From assembly GCA_012064385.1 (NCBI GenBank), contig QRDG01001725.1:310001-374000 (forward strand): DNA of 64,000 nt. Direction: 5' to 3'. This stretch comes from Puccinellia tenuiflora. Lineage: Eukaryota > Streptophyta > Magnoliopsida > Poales > Poaceae. A program made the translations under genes and the position numbers. How positions within the stretch are numbered: position 1 is the stretch's first letter; every line of letters begins with the position of its first letter. Below, one piece after another: positions 34,101-45,700 of the stretch. The notes beneath the pieces were generated by a model, which ran no database searches, had not been told where the DNA came from, and worked only from the letters and a program-made list of their open reading frames with translations.

Positions 34101-34516
34101 CTGAAGCCGTCATGCCAACTGACATCGAGCACGACGCGCCCCGGATCGTGCTGTACACGGAAGCACAAGATAAGCAAGCCTATGAGGATGGAATGGACCT
34201 GCTCGAGGAAGCACGCCAGATTGCCGAGTCAAGGTTAGCGATGTACCAGCAACAACTACGCAACTACCACAGTCGGCGCGTCAAGCATGTCCGCTTTCGC
34301 GAGGGCGACCTCGTGCTTCGGCTCATCCAGGATACCAAGAACATGCACAAGCTCTCATCGCCATGGGAAGGACCATTCATCGTCAGCAAAGCGCTCATCA
34401 ACGACGCCTACTACTTGATCGACGCTCGCGAGCACAAGAAGGACACGATGGACAAGGAAGGCGATGAAACGGAAAGGCCATGGAATGCGTCACTCTTGCG
34501 TCGATTCTACACCTGA
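31003..34516 (+). pseudogene. Element C pol: RT, RNase H, second RNase H, integrase; three stops
   Basis: A single frame is interrupted by stops at 31265-31267, 31442-31444 and 32159-32161. Domains in order are reverse transcriptase (about 31500-31950, active site YVDD at 31850-31861), RT-linked RNase H (about 32190-32600), a second RNase H with MHFDGSK and YGDSDLVV (about 32700-33080), and integrase. The integrase has a zinc-binding HHCC region (about 33430-33570), Asp residues in WGLDMVGPL and IITDKGSNF, and the final acid in NGQVERANG. The last 780 codons are open. The stops mean no polyprotein can be made from this copy without suppression. The end (LLRRFYT) is intact. Confidence 0.9.
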
Positions 34517-35362
34517 GAAAGAACCATGTATGTATCACCTATGCTATCAATAAAGAAATGAGAATGATGAGCGCATGAGCAGTTTTTCGCAACTCTTTTT
34601 CGCATTCCCTTTCCGGTTTTGCCGGCAGCCGGCAAGCTTGCCTTTAGCGGCCGTGTAGCGTGACTAACCCCTAAACGGTTAACTCTTCGAATCCGGTTAA
34701 GGCCGGCAAGAGAATAAGCTGGAGGGGGCCAACAACGTGAAAAACGCATAAAGGGAAGTACTGCCGGCTGAAAAAATGATGTTCTATAAACTCGGCCAAG
34801 CCGGCAGTCGGCAACCGCTTCTCCTATTACGGACGATTAACTACACGACGCTAAACGGCTAACTCTTCGGATTCGGTTAAGGCCGGCAAGAGAACAAGCT
34901 GGAGGCCGACTGTATGCGAAAGACGTAAGAAACAGAAATCGTTGCCGGCTGAAAAAACTCTGGCCCAACAAACTGGACCCTAACGTTGTAGTAGTGTGCA
35001 TGATCCCGCCAGACGGTGAAGTGCACGCGAAAGACGTTGGGAGAGGCTACAGGCGAGTGCGAAATTAATCAACGCTAAGTAAAAATGCTGTCCGTGATTA
35101 AAAGAGCAGGCTAACCACTTCGTCGTTTCATTTTGCGCACGAAAATGCCGCCAACCGGCTTCGAGAGTTCAAGCCGGACACAAGCATGACGAGCAAGAAA
35201 TTATAACTGCGTGCAAGTAAACAAATAGAGGAACAAAAGCGCGTGGCATTCAACATCAAGGATAAAATCTTACAGATGGAAGATGAACAACAAAACAAAA
35301 GAGGGAAGTCCACAGGCGGATTTTCCCCGCGCAACTACAAGACCAAGCTAGCAAAGGGCTCC
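34517..35362. other. 3' untranslated region of C pol with a diverged direct repeat
   Basis: A block around 34660-34725 (AACTCTTCGAATCCGGTTAA to GAGAATAAGCTGGAGG) recurs at about 34857-34903. No gene is seen. Confidence 0.6.
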
Positions 35363-36081
35363 CTAGGCGGCATCCGTCGACTTCCCGGCTCCACCTTTCT
35401 TCTTGCCAACACAGGGCTTGAGGCAGAGGGTGCCGTCGAACACCTTCACATAGAAGATACCTCGGTCGCGCCGAAGGCGGAAGCTGAGGATGAAGCCGGC
35501 TTCGAGCTCGTAGAAATCGGCAAACTCGTCCCACCCCCGGACGAACTCCACCTTGTAGACAACGTCGTTACCCTCACGGAAGAGCTTGAACATGAAGTGG
35601 CCAACGCCCGGCAGCGCGTCGGCGAAGGCATCAGGAAGCCTCTGCACCGGCCCAATAACCGGCGGGTGCAGGATCAGGAGGAACTCTTCGATGGGGAACA
35701 CATCCCATCCCAGGCGCCAGGGATTCTCCAGGGAATCAGAAGAGGCGGAAGACAACTCCGCGCTGTCTTGGGAACCGGGTCAAAACCCGGAGGAGGAAGA
35801 ACAGGGGTGGCCTCCTCCTCGCTCGCCGAGTTGTGAAGAACAAGGAGGCTCTTGCCTCGACCAACGCTACCACCAGCGCCGCCACCGGCGGTACCCGCCC
35901 TCTTCGAGCCAGAGCGACCGCCGCCCTTGCCGCGGCCAGCGCTGCTACCGGCGGCAACGGTGGCGATCATTTGTCCCCATCCCCGTCCGCCCCTCTTAGG
36001 AGGACGGCCGCGAGGACGTTTCGCCGGAGGCGCAGCGGCGGTCCCCTCGGCAGCAATGTCCAGAGGCTCGGACTTCACCAT
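35363..36081 (-). pseudogene. Antisense gene 1 of element C: AT-hook plus B3-like DNA-binding protein
   Basis: On the minus strand, ATG at 36081 opens a frame with an AT-hook-like motif (KRPRGRPPKRGGRG, about residues 20-33) and Gly/Arg-rich sequence. After a one-base frameshift near 35780-35800, a second frame carries IGPVQRLPDAFADALPG, GWDEFADFYELEAG, ILSFRLRRD and FYVKVFDG, ending at 35363. The spacing and hydrophobic pattern fit a plant B3 DNA-binding domain of the REM type. Total length is about 239 codons. A minus-strand TATA box sits 81 nt upstream, so it looks like an independent transcription unit that would encode a nuclear protein. The B3 call is from pattern only. The frameshift may make this copy non-functional. 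Confidence 0.6.
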
Positions 36082-36161
36082 GGCAGAGCTGCGAGGAAAT
36101 AAGAAGAAGAAGGTGAAGGGAGAGCAAGCAAACGTAAGTGAGAAGGAAGAAAACGGTCGAG

Positions 36162-36168
36162 TTTTATA
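36162..36168 (-). promoter_or_regulatory. TATA box of antisense gene 1 in element C
   Basis: TATAAAA on the minus strand in the context GCTATAAAACTCGAC, 81 nt before the ATG at 36081. Confidence 0.6.
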
Positions 36169-36304
36169 GCAGAAGCAGGGGACAACATGAGAGACCCAAC
36201 CGTCACCCACGATCCCACGGTCTACACGTGGCAGTGAGACGCAAATGACGGAACTCCTCAGTAACTGCAACCGGGCCCACGCACAGAAGCCAAGGAGACA
36301 AGCC

Positions 36305-37625
36305 CAAGCCGGCAAAAAATACCCGGGGGCTGCGCACCCGTCAAGGCGGCTGCCCAGACCCGGACGCATATTTATATCACCCCAAGTCACGGACTCGGGG
36401 GCTGCCAAGCCGTCAGCCGGCATAAAATTCCCGGGGGCTGCGCACCCGCCAAGGCGGTTGCCCAGACCCGGACGCATATCTATATCACCCCAAGTCACGG
36501 ACTCGGGGGCTGCCAAGCCGTCAGCCGGCATAAAATACCCGGGGGCCGCGCACCCGTCAAGGCGGCTGCCCAGACCCGGACGCATAATTATATCACCCCA
36601 AGTCACGGACTCGGGGGCTGCCAAGCCGTCAGCCGGCATAAAATTCCCGGGGGCTGCGCACCCGCCAAGGCGGTTGCCCAGACCCGGACGCATATCTATA
36701 TCACCCCAAGTCACAGACTCGGGGGCTGCCAAGCCGTCAGCCGGCATAAAATTCCCGGGGGCTGCGCACCCGCCAAGTCGGCTGCCCAGACCCGGACGCA
36801 TATTCATATCACCCCAAGTCACGGACTCGGGGGCTGCCAAGCCGTCAGCCGGCATAAAATTCCCGGGGGCTGCGCACCCGCCAAGGCGGCTGCCCAGACC
36901 CGGACGCATATATATATCACCCCAAGTCACGGACTCGGGGGCTGCCAAGCCGTCAGCCGGCATAAAATTCCCGGGGGCTGCGCACCCGCCAAGGCGGCTG
37001 CCCAGACCCGGACGCATATATATATCAGCCCAAGTCATGGACTCGGGGGCTGCCAAGCCGTCAGCCGGCATAAAATTCCTGGGGGCTGCGCACCCGCCAA
37101 GGCGGCTGCCCAGACCCGGACGCATATCTATACACCCCAAGTCACGGACTCGGGGGCTGCCAAGCCGTCAGCCGGCAAAAATTCCCGGGGGCTGCGCACC
37201 CGCCAAGGCGGCTGCCCAGACCCGGACGCAAATTTATATCACTCCAAGTCACGGACTCGGGGGCTGCCAAGCCGTCAGCCGGCATAAAATTCCCGGGGGC
37301 TGCGTACCCGCCAAGTCGGCTGCCCAGACCCGGACGCATTATAACTACAACACCACAAGTCACGGACTCGGGTGCTGCGCGACATAACGACGACGGAAGA
37401 AAAAACGAAAGACTGCGCACCCGCCAAGGCGGCTGCCCAGACCGGACGCATATCTATAACACCCCAAGTCACGGACTCGGGGGCTGCCAAGCCGTCAGCC
37501 GGCATAAAATTCCCGGGGGTTCCCGGGGGCTGCGTACCCGCCAAGTCGGCTCCCAGACCCGGACGCATTATAACTACAACAGCCACAAGTCACGGACTGC
37601 GGTGCTGCGGCGACATAACGACGAC
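36305..37625 (+). repeat. 108-bp tandem array, about 12 copies, in element C
   Basis: The marker GGACTCGGGGGCTGCC recurs at 36391, 36499, 36607, 36715, 36823, 36931, 37039, 37146, 37253, 37364, 37473 and 37594. The period is 108 bp in the first seven and then irregular. Each unit contains CTCGGGGGCT, the same ten bases as the element's polypurine tract at 42622-42633, and a second CCCGGGGGCTGCG. Because 108 is a multiple of three, long open frames appear on both strands, but they are translations of the repeat, not genes. Confidence 0.9.
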
Positions 37626-37935
37626 GGGACGAAAAAAAACGAAAGACAAACAAAAAGACGTGAAATTCGACCCGGCTTAGATGCTCAAGCCGGCCCAAAA
37701 TTCGGCGGGGCTAGCATGGTGATTATCATCACCAAAACAAGCACGAATTCTGCGCAAAGACCCAGCAATCACAGAGAAAACGACACTCATGATAATAGTC
37801 TACGGGCAGAAACAGAACATCGATTGTTTACAAGGCATCTTCAAAAGTGCGTGACATAACAAGGTGAATAATGTGGCAGGATAGTTAATAGTACAGAATG
37901 ACAGTTACACCCGGCATCCCAGGGAAGCAAGCAAA

Positions 37936-40900
37936 TCAGGCGGTAGTGGCATCGGTGGCAGCAGCGGCGTCGCCGGCTCCAGTATCTTCGGCTGGCTGCG
38001 GCGCCGAGGACGGTTCAGCAGGCACAAGCTTCGTCAGGTCCACCGCCTCGGCAACTCGCCCTGAGGCTATGGCGATTTCCGGACGCAAGCTCGCGAGGGA
38101 TGTCCCAGTGCGGAAGCCATCCAACAGCCTGCTCATCTGCACGCCAGGATACCATGACTTCACCACGGCCAGTGCCATGTCGGTGCCTCCGCGCGCCGCC
38201 ATCTCCACCTGCTCGTTGATGCCAACTGGTGCCCCTTCAAGCCGGGCGGACAAATCATGGAGGGCAGCAGGCAAAGGAGCGTCCGGCCACAGATTCTCGA
38301 GCACGCCGCCAGCTGCTTCTTTCAGCCGATCGAACTCCTGGCCGAATTGAAGAAGACGAGAGACGGCTGTCGGAGTAGACCCAGCAGCAGCATCGAAGGA
38401 CTCCGGTTGAGAATGAACCGAGGCAGCATATCTTTGGATTTGCGCGTCTACCTCGGGATAAAGGCCTGCGTTTCAAACCAGTAAGGCCGAGTAGAAGACC
38501 CCAAGCAAGAAATCAAGGAGAAAGGCGACTTCACTTACCGAGGATCAGTTCATTCACGCGCTCAACCTCCTTGACCAGGCCGCCCACCAGCCGCTCATGC
38601 TCAAGCTCACGCGCCTTGGCCGCCTGGACGATCAGGTCGTTGGCCTCGACGGAATCTTTCAGCAGAATCCTCAGCTCGGTCGCATTCTCGCGGAGGGACT
38701 CAATCTCGCTCTGCTTCCGGCGCTCAGCTTCCCGCAGTTTCGCCGCTTCCTCGTCCAGCCGGACGGCCTCGAGGCGGCGCTCCTCCGACACCTTTTCCGC
38801 CGCCTGGAGATCGGCCTTGGCCAAGGTCAGGGCGGCGTCCTTCTCCTTCAGCTGCTTCTCCAAGCCGGCGCGGGAGGTGGCGCCGCCTGAGGAGATCGGA
38901 CCATCGTCAAACCAAGACACGCAAGAGAAAAATGCAGAATGACAAGACAGAATGCGAGCAGGAAAGAAAGCTAGACCTTTAGCCGTCTCAAGCTCTCACT
39001 TGAGCAATGCCGCCTCCTTAGCCGCCTCGGCGAAGCCTTGCTCGACGGAGGAGCAGAGCAACGTTACGTTGGCCAGGTTCTCCCTGGTCGTCTGCTCCGC
39101 CAGCGCGGCAAGGGGAATCCTCCCCGACGTGTCGGGCCGAGCCGGCACCGGCCCAGAATATGGCGGTGAAGACACCAAGATCGACTGGCGGGGACCAGGG
39201 AGCGAAGCCGTCGCCCCCTCAATGGCCTTGACCTTGGCCGTCTCGGCCACCGATGAGGAAGGAGTAGGGAAGGCGAGATACCCGGCCCCGGCGCCGGGTC
39301 GGGGAACTATTTGGAAGGCGTCCACCGACGCCTCAGCAGCACCAGCCGAAAGTGGAGGGTTGGAGTCGACCACGGGATGAACGGCGCTTGCCGACACCGG
39401 GTCGACCACTTCCACTTCCGCCGTCACCGTCACCGCCTCCGAAGGCGGATCAGCCGCCTGCGCCACAGGGGTCTCGGTGACAGGCACCGAGGCCGATTCC
39501 ACCACCGCGACAGGTGCCGTCTCCACTATTGGGAGCGGCGCCCTACGAAACGAGGAAAGCGTCACCACCAAGTACAAGTGGCAAGATTTCTACCACAAGA
39601 CGAAGGCTTACCCGTCACATGAGCCCAGGACCCTGGCTATCCTCCTCTTCAAGCGCTTCGGTGGGGGAGACGGCACAGCGTCGGACGGGCGCTTCACGCC
39701 TCCGGAGGGCGCCTCGCCGCCCTTCGCCGGAACAGCGGAGTCTTCAACCGGCCGCTCCGCCCCGGCCGGCACTACTTCAGCTCCAGCACCGGCCTCCGCG
39801 GCCTTGCGGGCATCCGCGCTCGCTCCCGCCCTCTCCTCAGCCGCCTTGGCAGCCGCTGGTTGCTTCGCGGCCGCCTTGGCGTCCATCTCCGCCCGGATCG
39901 AATCCGCCTGCGCCAGCTCCGCGTAAACAGCTTTCTCCATATCCTCGATACCCGAATCATAACCAAGAACAACAGGAGGAGAAAAATTAACCACCTGGGC
40001 GCGGGTCCCGTCGGCGGCAAGTTCTGCCCTCTCCACGTCCGCCGCCCTTGTCCTCTCCTCTTCCTCCTTCGAGGCCAGCAGCTGCTCCATAGTCATACCA
40101 GTGTCAGATGTCTCCAAAGCCAAAACCGCCTGCGTCGTTTGAGCATAAAACTCCCTCTCCAAATCACCCAGGTTCAAGTCATAAATAAAATCACCACCAG
40201 AAACTTGATCAGTCACCTCATTGTCGACCCCACCAGTGGCGGCATCCGCCTTCTCCGCCATCCTGGCGTCAACCTCGGCCCTGACCTCGGCCACAATCTC
40301 ATCCGCCCGGACCTCCGCCGTTGTTCTCCTGGTGGGCATCAAGCCGGCCGTCGTAGGCCGGGACGACGAAGGAGCCAACTTCTTGGTGGGCAGCACGCCC
40401 CGCTTCTCGAACGCGCCCTTCCGCTTGGGCGGCGCGGCATTCGCATCGACATCGGCGGCCGACTTCGACCGCCTTTCACTCTGGATCCACCGGGGAAGGA
40501 CCACTTTCTTCCGCGCCGCCGCCTCCAACTCCTTGGTCCGGCGGGAGGACGTCGCCGGCTTGGAGGCTGGCACGGAAGAAGAACCTTCAGAGTCCGACTC
40601 GGAACCGCTAGAAAGATTCACTACCACGCACATTACATCATCAGTTTGCCCGGCGATGCCGGGCTCGGGAAACTTACCGCGAGGCGGCAAGACGGGAGGA
40701 GGAACGACGCGCTCAAGGTCCTCGCCCCGGTCGGCTACCGGCTCGGAGTCGGAACTGGCGGAGGGGACAGGGCTTGTTGCGGTGTGGGCGGCGTCGTCAT
40801 CGCATCTGCCCTCCTCATCTACATCGGCGCCCCCACCAGACGACTCGGTGGTGTCGCCGCGTCCATCCAGGCCAGCACGGGCGCCACCGCCTGATTCATC

Positions 40901-42021
40901 TTCGGCGGAGACATGGGCGTCACCGCCCGATTCATCTTCAGCGGCGGCGTCCGCGTCTCCTTCCGCCTCTACGTCGGCGGACTCCTCCTCCTCCAATAAC
41001 CTCGTCAGTGCCCTGGTGAAGGGACCACTGACGTCGGACTCGAAGATAACTTCGAAGTCCTCAACCTTCTGAAGGTCGCAAAGCTGCGCGACAGGCCGGC
41101 TGAGTCAGGCGGCAGCCGGACGAAAAAATCGAAGACGGACGAAATTGCAAAGACTAACCTCGGGGGCACGCTCCTCGCGGGTGAACGGCTCGACCCCGAA
41201 ATCCCATTCCACCTGGACCCTGTCGGTGATGAGGCGGCCAGCCCACTTGCGGAGGCCCTTCTGGCCTGGCAACTCCAAGCAGGTCCGGCTGGGACCCAGA
41301 TGCCGGAGTAGAAGCACATCTTGTGCGGGCAAGCTTGTAGCGGATACGTCAGCCTCGACAGCCACGTCAGGGTCAGGTCCCTGGACGTTAGGCCGCCCGC
41401 CACCAACACCTTCAGTCGGTCAAACAAGACCTTCTCGAGGGCCGCGTCCACAGGCGGCTTCCGGAGCCAAGACCTCGCAGCCGGCAGCGAGTTGGAGAAG
41501 GCCGGAAGGCCGATCCGGTCGGCGTCCGTAAGATTCCGGACGTAGAAGTAGGTACCTTGCCACTTCTTGATGGAATCAGGCAGGTTGATCTTGGGCAGCG
41601 GCGCGTTCTTCGCGCTGATGGAGACGCCACCGCAGTCGCGCTGCTGCCCGGCGGTCGTCTGAGACCGCAGGAAGAAGAACATACCAAAAATCTCCATGCT
41701 GGGCCAGATGCCCAAGTTCGCCTCGCATAGCACGACGAAGCAGGACAACTGGGTGATGCAGTTCGCCCCCAGATGATGGGGCTGCAGCCCGTAGAAGCGC
41801 AAGAACTCCGCGAAGAAGGAGCTCACCGGGAGCCCCATTCCCCGCTCCAAATGCGAGGAAAAGACGATGACCTCGTCCTTTTTGGGCGACGGAGAAACTT
41901 CCTCTTCAGGGGGGGCGCAGGCTTCCACCTCGTCCGTCGTCCCCAAGAACATCCTCCGACGAAGCTCCCAGATGAAATCATCATCCACGGTGGAGCCCAT
42001 CCATGCGCCCGAGCTCGCCAT
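37936..42021 (-). CDS. Antisense gene 2 of element C: gypsy-type domain plus coiled coil, at least five exons
   Basis: Minus-strand gene starting at ATG 42021. Exon 1 (42021-41159) encodes an acidic start, then a region matching the antisense gene of A in layout (VSSFFAEFLRFYGLQPHHL, FYVRNLTDADRIGL). It has one probable frameshift near 41300-41310 and ends at a GTTAGT donor. Exon 2 (about 41068-39612, GTAAGC donor) is acidic and Ser-rich, then basic, then Ala/Glu-rich. Exon 3 starts at 39542 after TTTCGTAG. Exon 4 (about 38920-38539, GTAAGT donor) is a clear coiled coil (KQLKEKDAALTLAKADLQAA). Exon 5 (38465-37936) holds WYPGVQMSRLLDGFRTG and ends at a stop. Function is unknown. Conserved exon structure and recurrence in element A suggest a maintained gene. 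Confidence 0.65.
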
Positions 42022-42167
42022 TGAGGATCGGTTCCCCGTGTTGAACGAGGCAAATGCAGGAATGGCACGCGAGAGGGAGAAGATGGACGAGAGCTAGAGT
42101 GCGCAAGAATCGAGGAGGAAGACGAAGCGAGAATGGGGAACGGTAACCCCGGCCGTTCCCCCTCTTT

Positions 42168-42175
42168 CCACTTTA
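42168..42175 (-). promoter_or_regulatory. TATA-like box of antisense gene 2 in element C
   Basis: CTTTAAAG, about 150 nt upstream of the ATG at 42021. It is weaker than the box of antisense gene 1. Confidence 0.35.
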
Positions 42176-42621
42176 AAGCCGAAGCCGAGCGGAACCGCCC
42201 CGCTCGTCGCGCCGCGTGGTGGGCAACCGTGCCGCACTTTCCGCAGACGATCCCGCAAGCAAGCAGTTGCCATAGAAAATCCGGTCCGGTGAAGCCGAGG
42301 CGACGTGCGCCAGGCCTCGGGCAGAACACCGACGGCTCCCCGAGGCGGCAGGTTGTGGCTGACGTAGGCCACGACCCGAGTCTTCGAGCCGGCCAATCCA
42401 GACCGAAAAAATCTGCAGATCCTACACCGTGAAGCCGGACTATTCAACGATAACTTCTACGGCACACAACCAAGGACAGGAGCGCCCGTTGAGAATTCCC
42501 CATGAGCAAGCATCGGTTCCACCCGGTGCCGACTCCAACCTCGACATTTCAACCACAATGATTCAAGACAAAGGGGAGAAGATCGAGAAGTCTTCCCAGC
42601 AAGCTAGCAAGGCTCCACGAT

Positions 42622-42633
42622 CTCGGGGGCTAG
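42622..42633 (+). other. Polypurine tract of element C
   Basis: CTCGGGGGCTAG lies directly before the 3' LTR start TGTCGGGG. Confidence 0.7.
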
Positions 42634-43294
42634 TGTCGGGGATATGAACCCCGGATATCCCAAGGAGGTTCATTTCTTCGAGACTCCAAGTGCTGCCTGA
42701 AGCCAGCCGCCTGAAGCAGGCCGCCTAGATCTATCCGGATGCAGACATCCGGCTGGGCTGGAGCCGGACACGAACAACCGACAACTCCGTACGGGTGGGC
42801 CCGGATCACGTAACTGCTCCTGGTGAACAGTACTCACTGTCGGGCATCTCCTGTACCGAATCATGACAACAAGCTCCAGCTGGCTCGAAACCGTAGTGAT
42901 GTCATAGGGGCAAACATGTAACTTCCCTGTAACCCAGAACCCTAGCCCGCTGCCTATATAAGGCGGGCTAGAGCCTCCTGCGCGAGTCAGGTGATATGCA
43001 ATTTAGAGGAAGACAGGAGACACTCATAGGATCATCTTCAACCTTCAGCCGGCTAGAATCTCCAGCCGGCTGCCACCCGAAACAGCTCTAGGAGCACCTT
43101 TGTAGCCCGATTCTGTGATCAAGCAATAAGAAAAAGAAGAGCAGGACGTAGGGGTGTTACCTCCACAAGAGGGCCCCGAACCTGGGTAACTAGCGTGTGT
43201 TTGCGTGCTTGTTGCCCAATCCCGCGCGAGCATCCATCGTCGCCTGCCCCACAATCTTTTCTCTGATGGATATGCCGTGCAACCCACCACGACA
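42634..43294 (+). repeat. 3' LTR of element C
   Basis: 661 bp, about 98% identical to the 5' LTR. TATA box at 42955-42961. It ends CCACCACGACA. Confidence 0.92.
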
Positions 43295-45700
43295 GGTTGC
43301 CAAGCCACCTCACTCCAACCATCTTGATACCGAGTAAGTAAGCCTAGCTATATGGCTATAAAAAAAGCGCTTTACGGGAGGCAACCCGGTTGTTTTTATT
43401 TTCTTTGTGTCCTCTTGCTATAACAAGAGACTTAGTTTTTAGTTTAGTTTCTGCAATTTTTAATAAAGTGCCAAGTTTTACCCATTTTGTTTGAGAAAGT
43501 TGTTATTTTGCATGCGGAGAATTCATTCCAGCACAGGTCAGTGCACGGATTGATTTTTAATTCTTGTTCTGTAACTCCGAATGAGCTGATATTTTTGTTA
43601 TAACTGCAACTTTTCATCCTCTGTATGCATGAATTTTCTCAGAATTTTTAGACATGTGTAAGTCAGGTAGAAAATTAAGTTTTGCTGCTGTTAGTTTTCT
43701 GGACAGATTCTGTCAAATATTGTTTGATGCATGTTTTGAACTTTTAACTTGAATCTTGTTGATCCAATTGAGTTTATTAATAGGAATACAACATTATACA
43801 CTTTCTGAACATTCACATGAATTTTTGTCATAGGATTATAAGCAGCAAGTAATGCATTTGTCTATCACTACTAATGTCACCCCACAGAAAAGAAATGGGA
43901 GAAACAGTGTTTTGAAGTTTTTTTCACAGGGATTGGAGGAGATGCACCATGAGTTATCCAAGGATGGTGAAAACCATAAGCTTGGGGATGTGGAGAACAT
44001 CCCCACTGAACCAACATACTCTCGGTTTGCACACATCTAACTTTTGTTTTTCATTTGAAACACTTTATCGCATAAACTTGGAGCGTCTTTTTGTTTGTTT
44101 TTACTTTGATTTTTATTTTGTGAGACCACCACACTATCATTTACTTATGAGAAAGCTACTAGAAATATGGGTTGGAATATCTTTCATGCTTTTATTGTAT
44201 TGGGAAAAGGGATGTCTAAGTTGATTTTTAATGACACATATAGTTGCATGATTCATGAGCTTCTTTATGAGTAATAATTTGCAAATGCTTTATCATGAGC
44301 TATCTTTTATTCATTGTTTGATGCTGTATGTTATTTCACCTTGTTTGACATGAATTAGTTAGTTCTATGGACACTCATGCATGCATCTAGATGGTCATCT
44401 TTCTCCCTTTTGCTAGCCCAAAAATTCCAACAAGTAAAAACTTGTTTCCAACACTTCTACCAAAGTTTTTCTAGTGAATCCAACATATCTACCTATTAGC
44501 TTTATGCTATTCCAAGTATGTTTATCATGTTATTTGTGTTATCTATACCTCTAAATGAAAATGATTATGTTATTTATTATAATGGGAAAAGTTGGTTAAA
44601 AAGCTCTCGCGAACTTGATGAACACTTTACTTTTATTGCATTTAATAAACATGAACCATTGTGATTAATATTATGATGATAGTGGCTTGATAAATGTTTA
44701 AGGTTGGGAGTTAGCCCATATGTGCTGTCACATGCAAAGCTTTCAACATGTTCCATCATTTATTTAGTTGATATCATGTACTTTTGTTTATGGATGCCTA
44801 TCATGGTGAAATAATGTGGAAATAGAGTAAGTTTAAATGAGTTTGTATAATTGGTTAGAGAGAAACCTGGGCCGCTAATCTAAGCCATGCATCATTCATG
44901 GTGGAAATTTACTTACATGCTATTTTGAACTTTCTGTGATACATCATACAATAAAAAGCTATATCAAGTAGTAAATAAAAAGGGTGTTGAGGTTGTTCAT
45001 TATGTTTGTTTGTCTTGTTGTTTTGATGTGGGCTTGATCCATATCATGGGACAAGATGTACCCCAGTTGAGACTCTTGATAATACCATTATTACTTACAA
45101 TGATAGATAACTTAAACTTACTTTGTTTCCCAAGTTGAGTAATCATGGTGTAGGTACTTGTATTCCAGGGGCATGAGACATCTAACCTTTACTTTATCAA
45201 GGCCACTACTCATATTTGCTTTCACATTTAACTTTAATCATTCAAGATGCTATGATAGGGGAATGAGAGCTTGACACCAAGTATTACCTTTGCAATGAAT
45301 AACTCAAGTAGAATAGTTTGGAGGATAGATGGAGCTTATGCATGTTTTACCTCTACTCATTTATATATCTTTTCCAAAGTGTCCACCTTTTACATTCAGA
45401 TTTTCATCTTCACTCTATGACCAATGTAGGATGTTCTTACTTATCATATTGCATACTTGTGGTCCATATTACTATCTTTTATGTTACACTTTGTGAACTA
45501 CCATTGAACATCCTTGCATTGAATACTTGATATCACTTTATAAACTGTTTGCATATTGCTACTTCTTTGAATTAATGAATCATTTGACTTTATGTAGCAG
45601 TAGAAATCATCTTTTATATCCATGTTGTTATATTGCAAAGTCCATGTTAGTTTTATCACTTTCATACTCGAGGACGAGCATGAGTTAAGCTTGGGGATGT
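43295..45700. other. Element B internal region, right part, no gene seen
   Basis: AT-rich. It contains only a 62-codon ORF at 43852-44040 that I cannot support. AAGCTTGGGGATG occurs at 43978-43990 and again at 45687-45699, where it forms the polypurine tract before the 3' LTR. Confidence 0.6.
45687..45699 (+). other. Polypurine-tract motif of element B
   Basis: AAGCTTGGGGATG, followed by one T, immediately precedes the 3' LTR start TGATGCATC at 45701. Confidence 0.6.

Larger units (their letters stand above)
27498..43294 (+). mobile_element. C: Ty3/gypsy retrotransposon of Tat type with antisense genes, 15.8 kb
   Basis: LTRs are 27498-28162 and 42634-43294. The flanking 5-mers are GGATG and GGTTG, a TSD with one mismatch. 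Sense gag-pol runs 28225-34516. Antisense genes lie at 35363-36168 and 37936-42175, separated by a 108-bp tandem array. The second RNase H domain between the RT-linked RNase H and integrase places it in the Tat lineage. The LTRs differ by about 11 substitutions and a 4-bp indel (about 1.7%), so it is young, roughly 0.6 million years at the usual grass rate of 1.3e-8 per site per year. Confidence 0.93.

Noticed and set aside
35674..37140. 488-codon minus-strand ORF
   Set aside because: Most of it is the translation of the 108-bp tandem array, open only because 108 is a multiple of three. Only the part from ATG 36081 is kept as a gene.
36245..37387. 380-codon plus-strand ORF
   Set aside because: Same tandem array read on the other strand, with no recognisable protein.
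39860..41072. Plus-strand ORFs of 283 and 344 codons
   Set aside because: Opposite strand of antisense gene 2 of element C. Low-complexity Ser/Arg-rich translations.
43852..44040. 62-codon ORF in element B
   Set aside because: Short, spans a polypurine-like motif, and has no supporting similarity.
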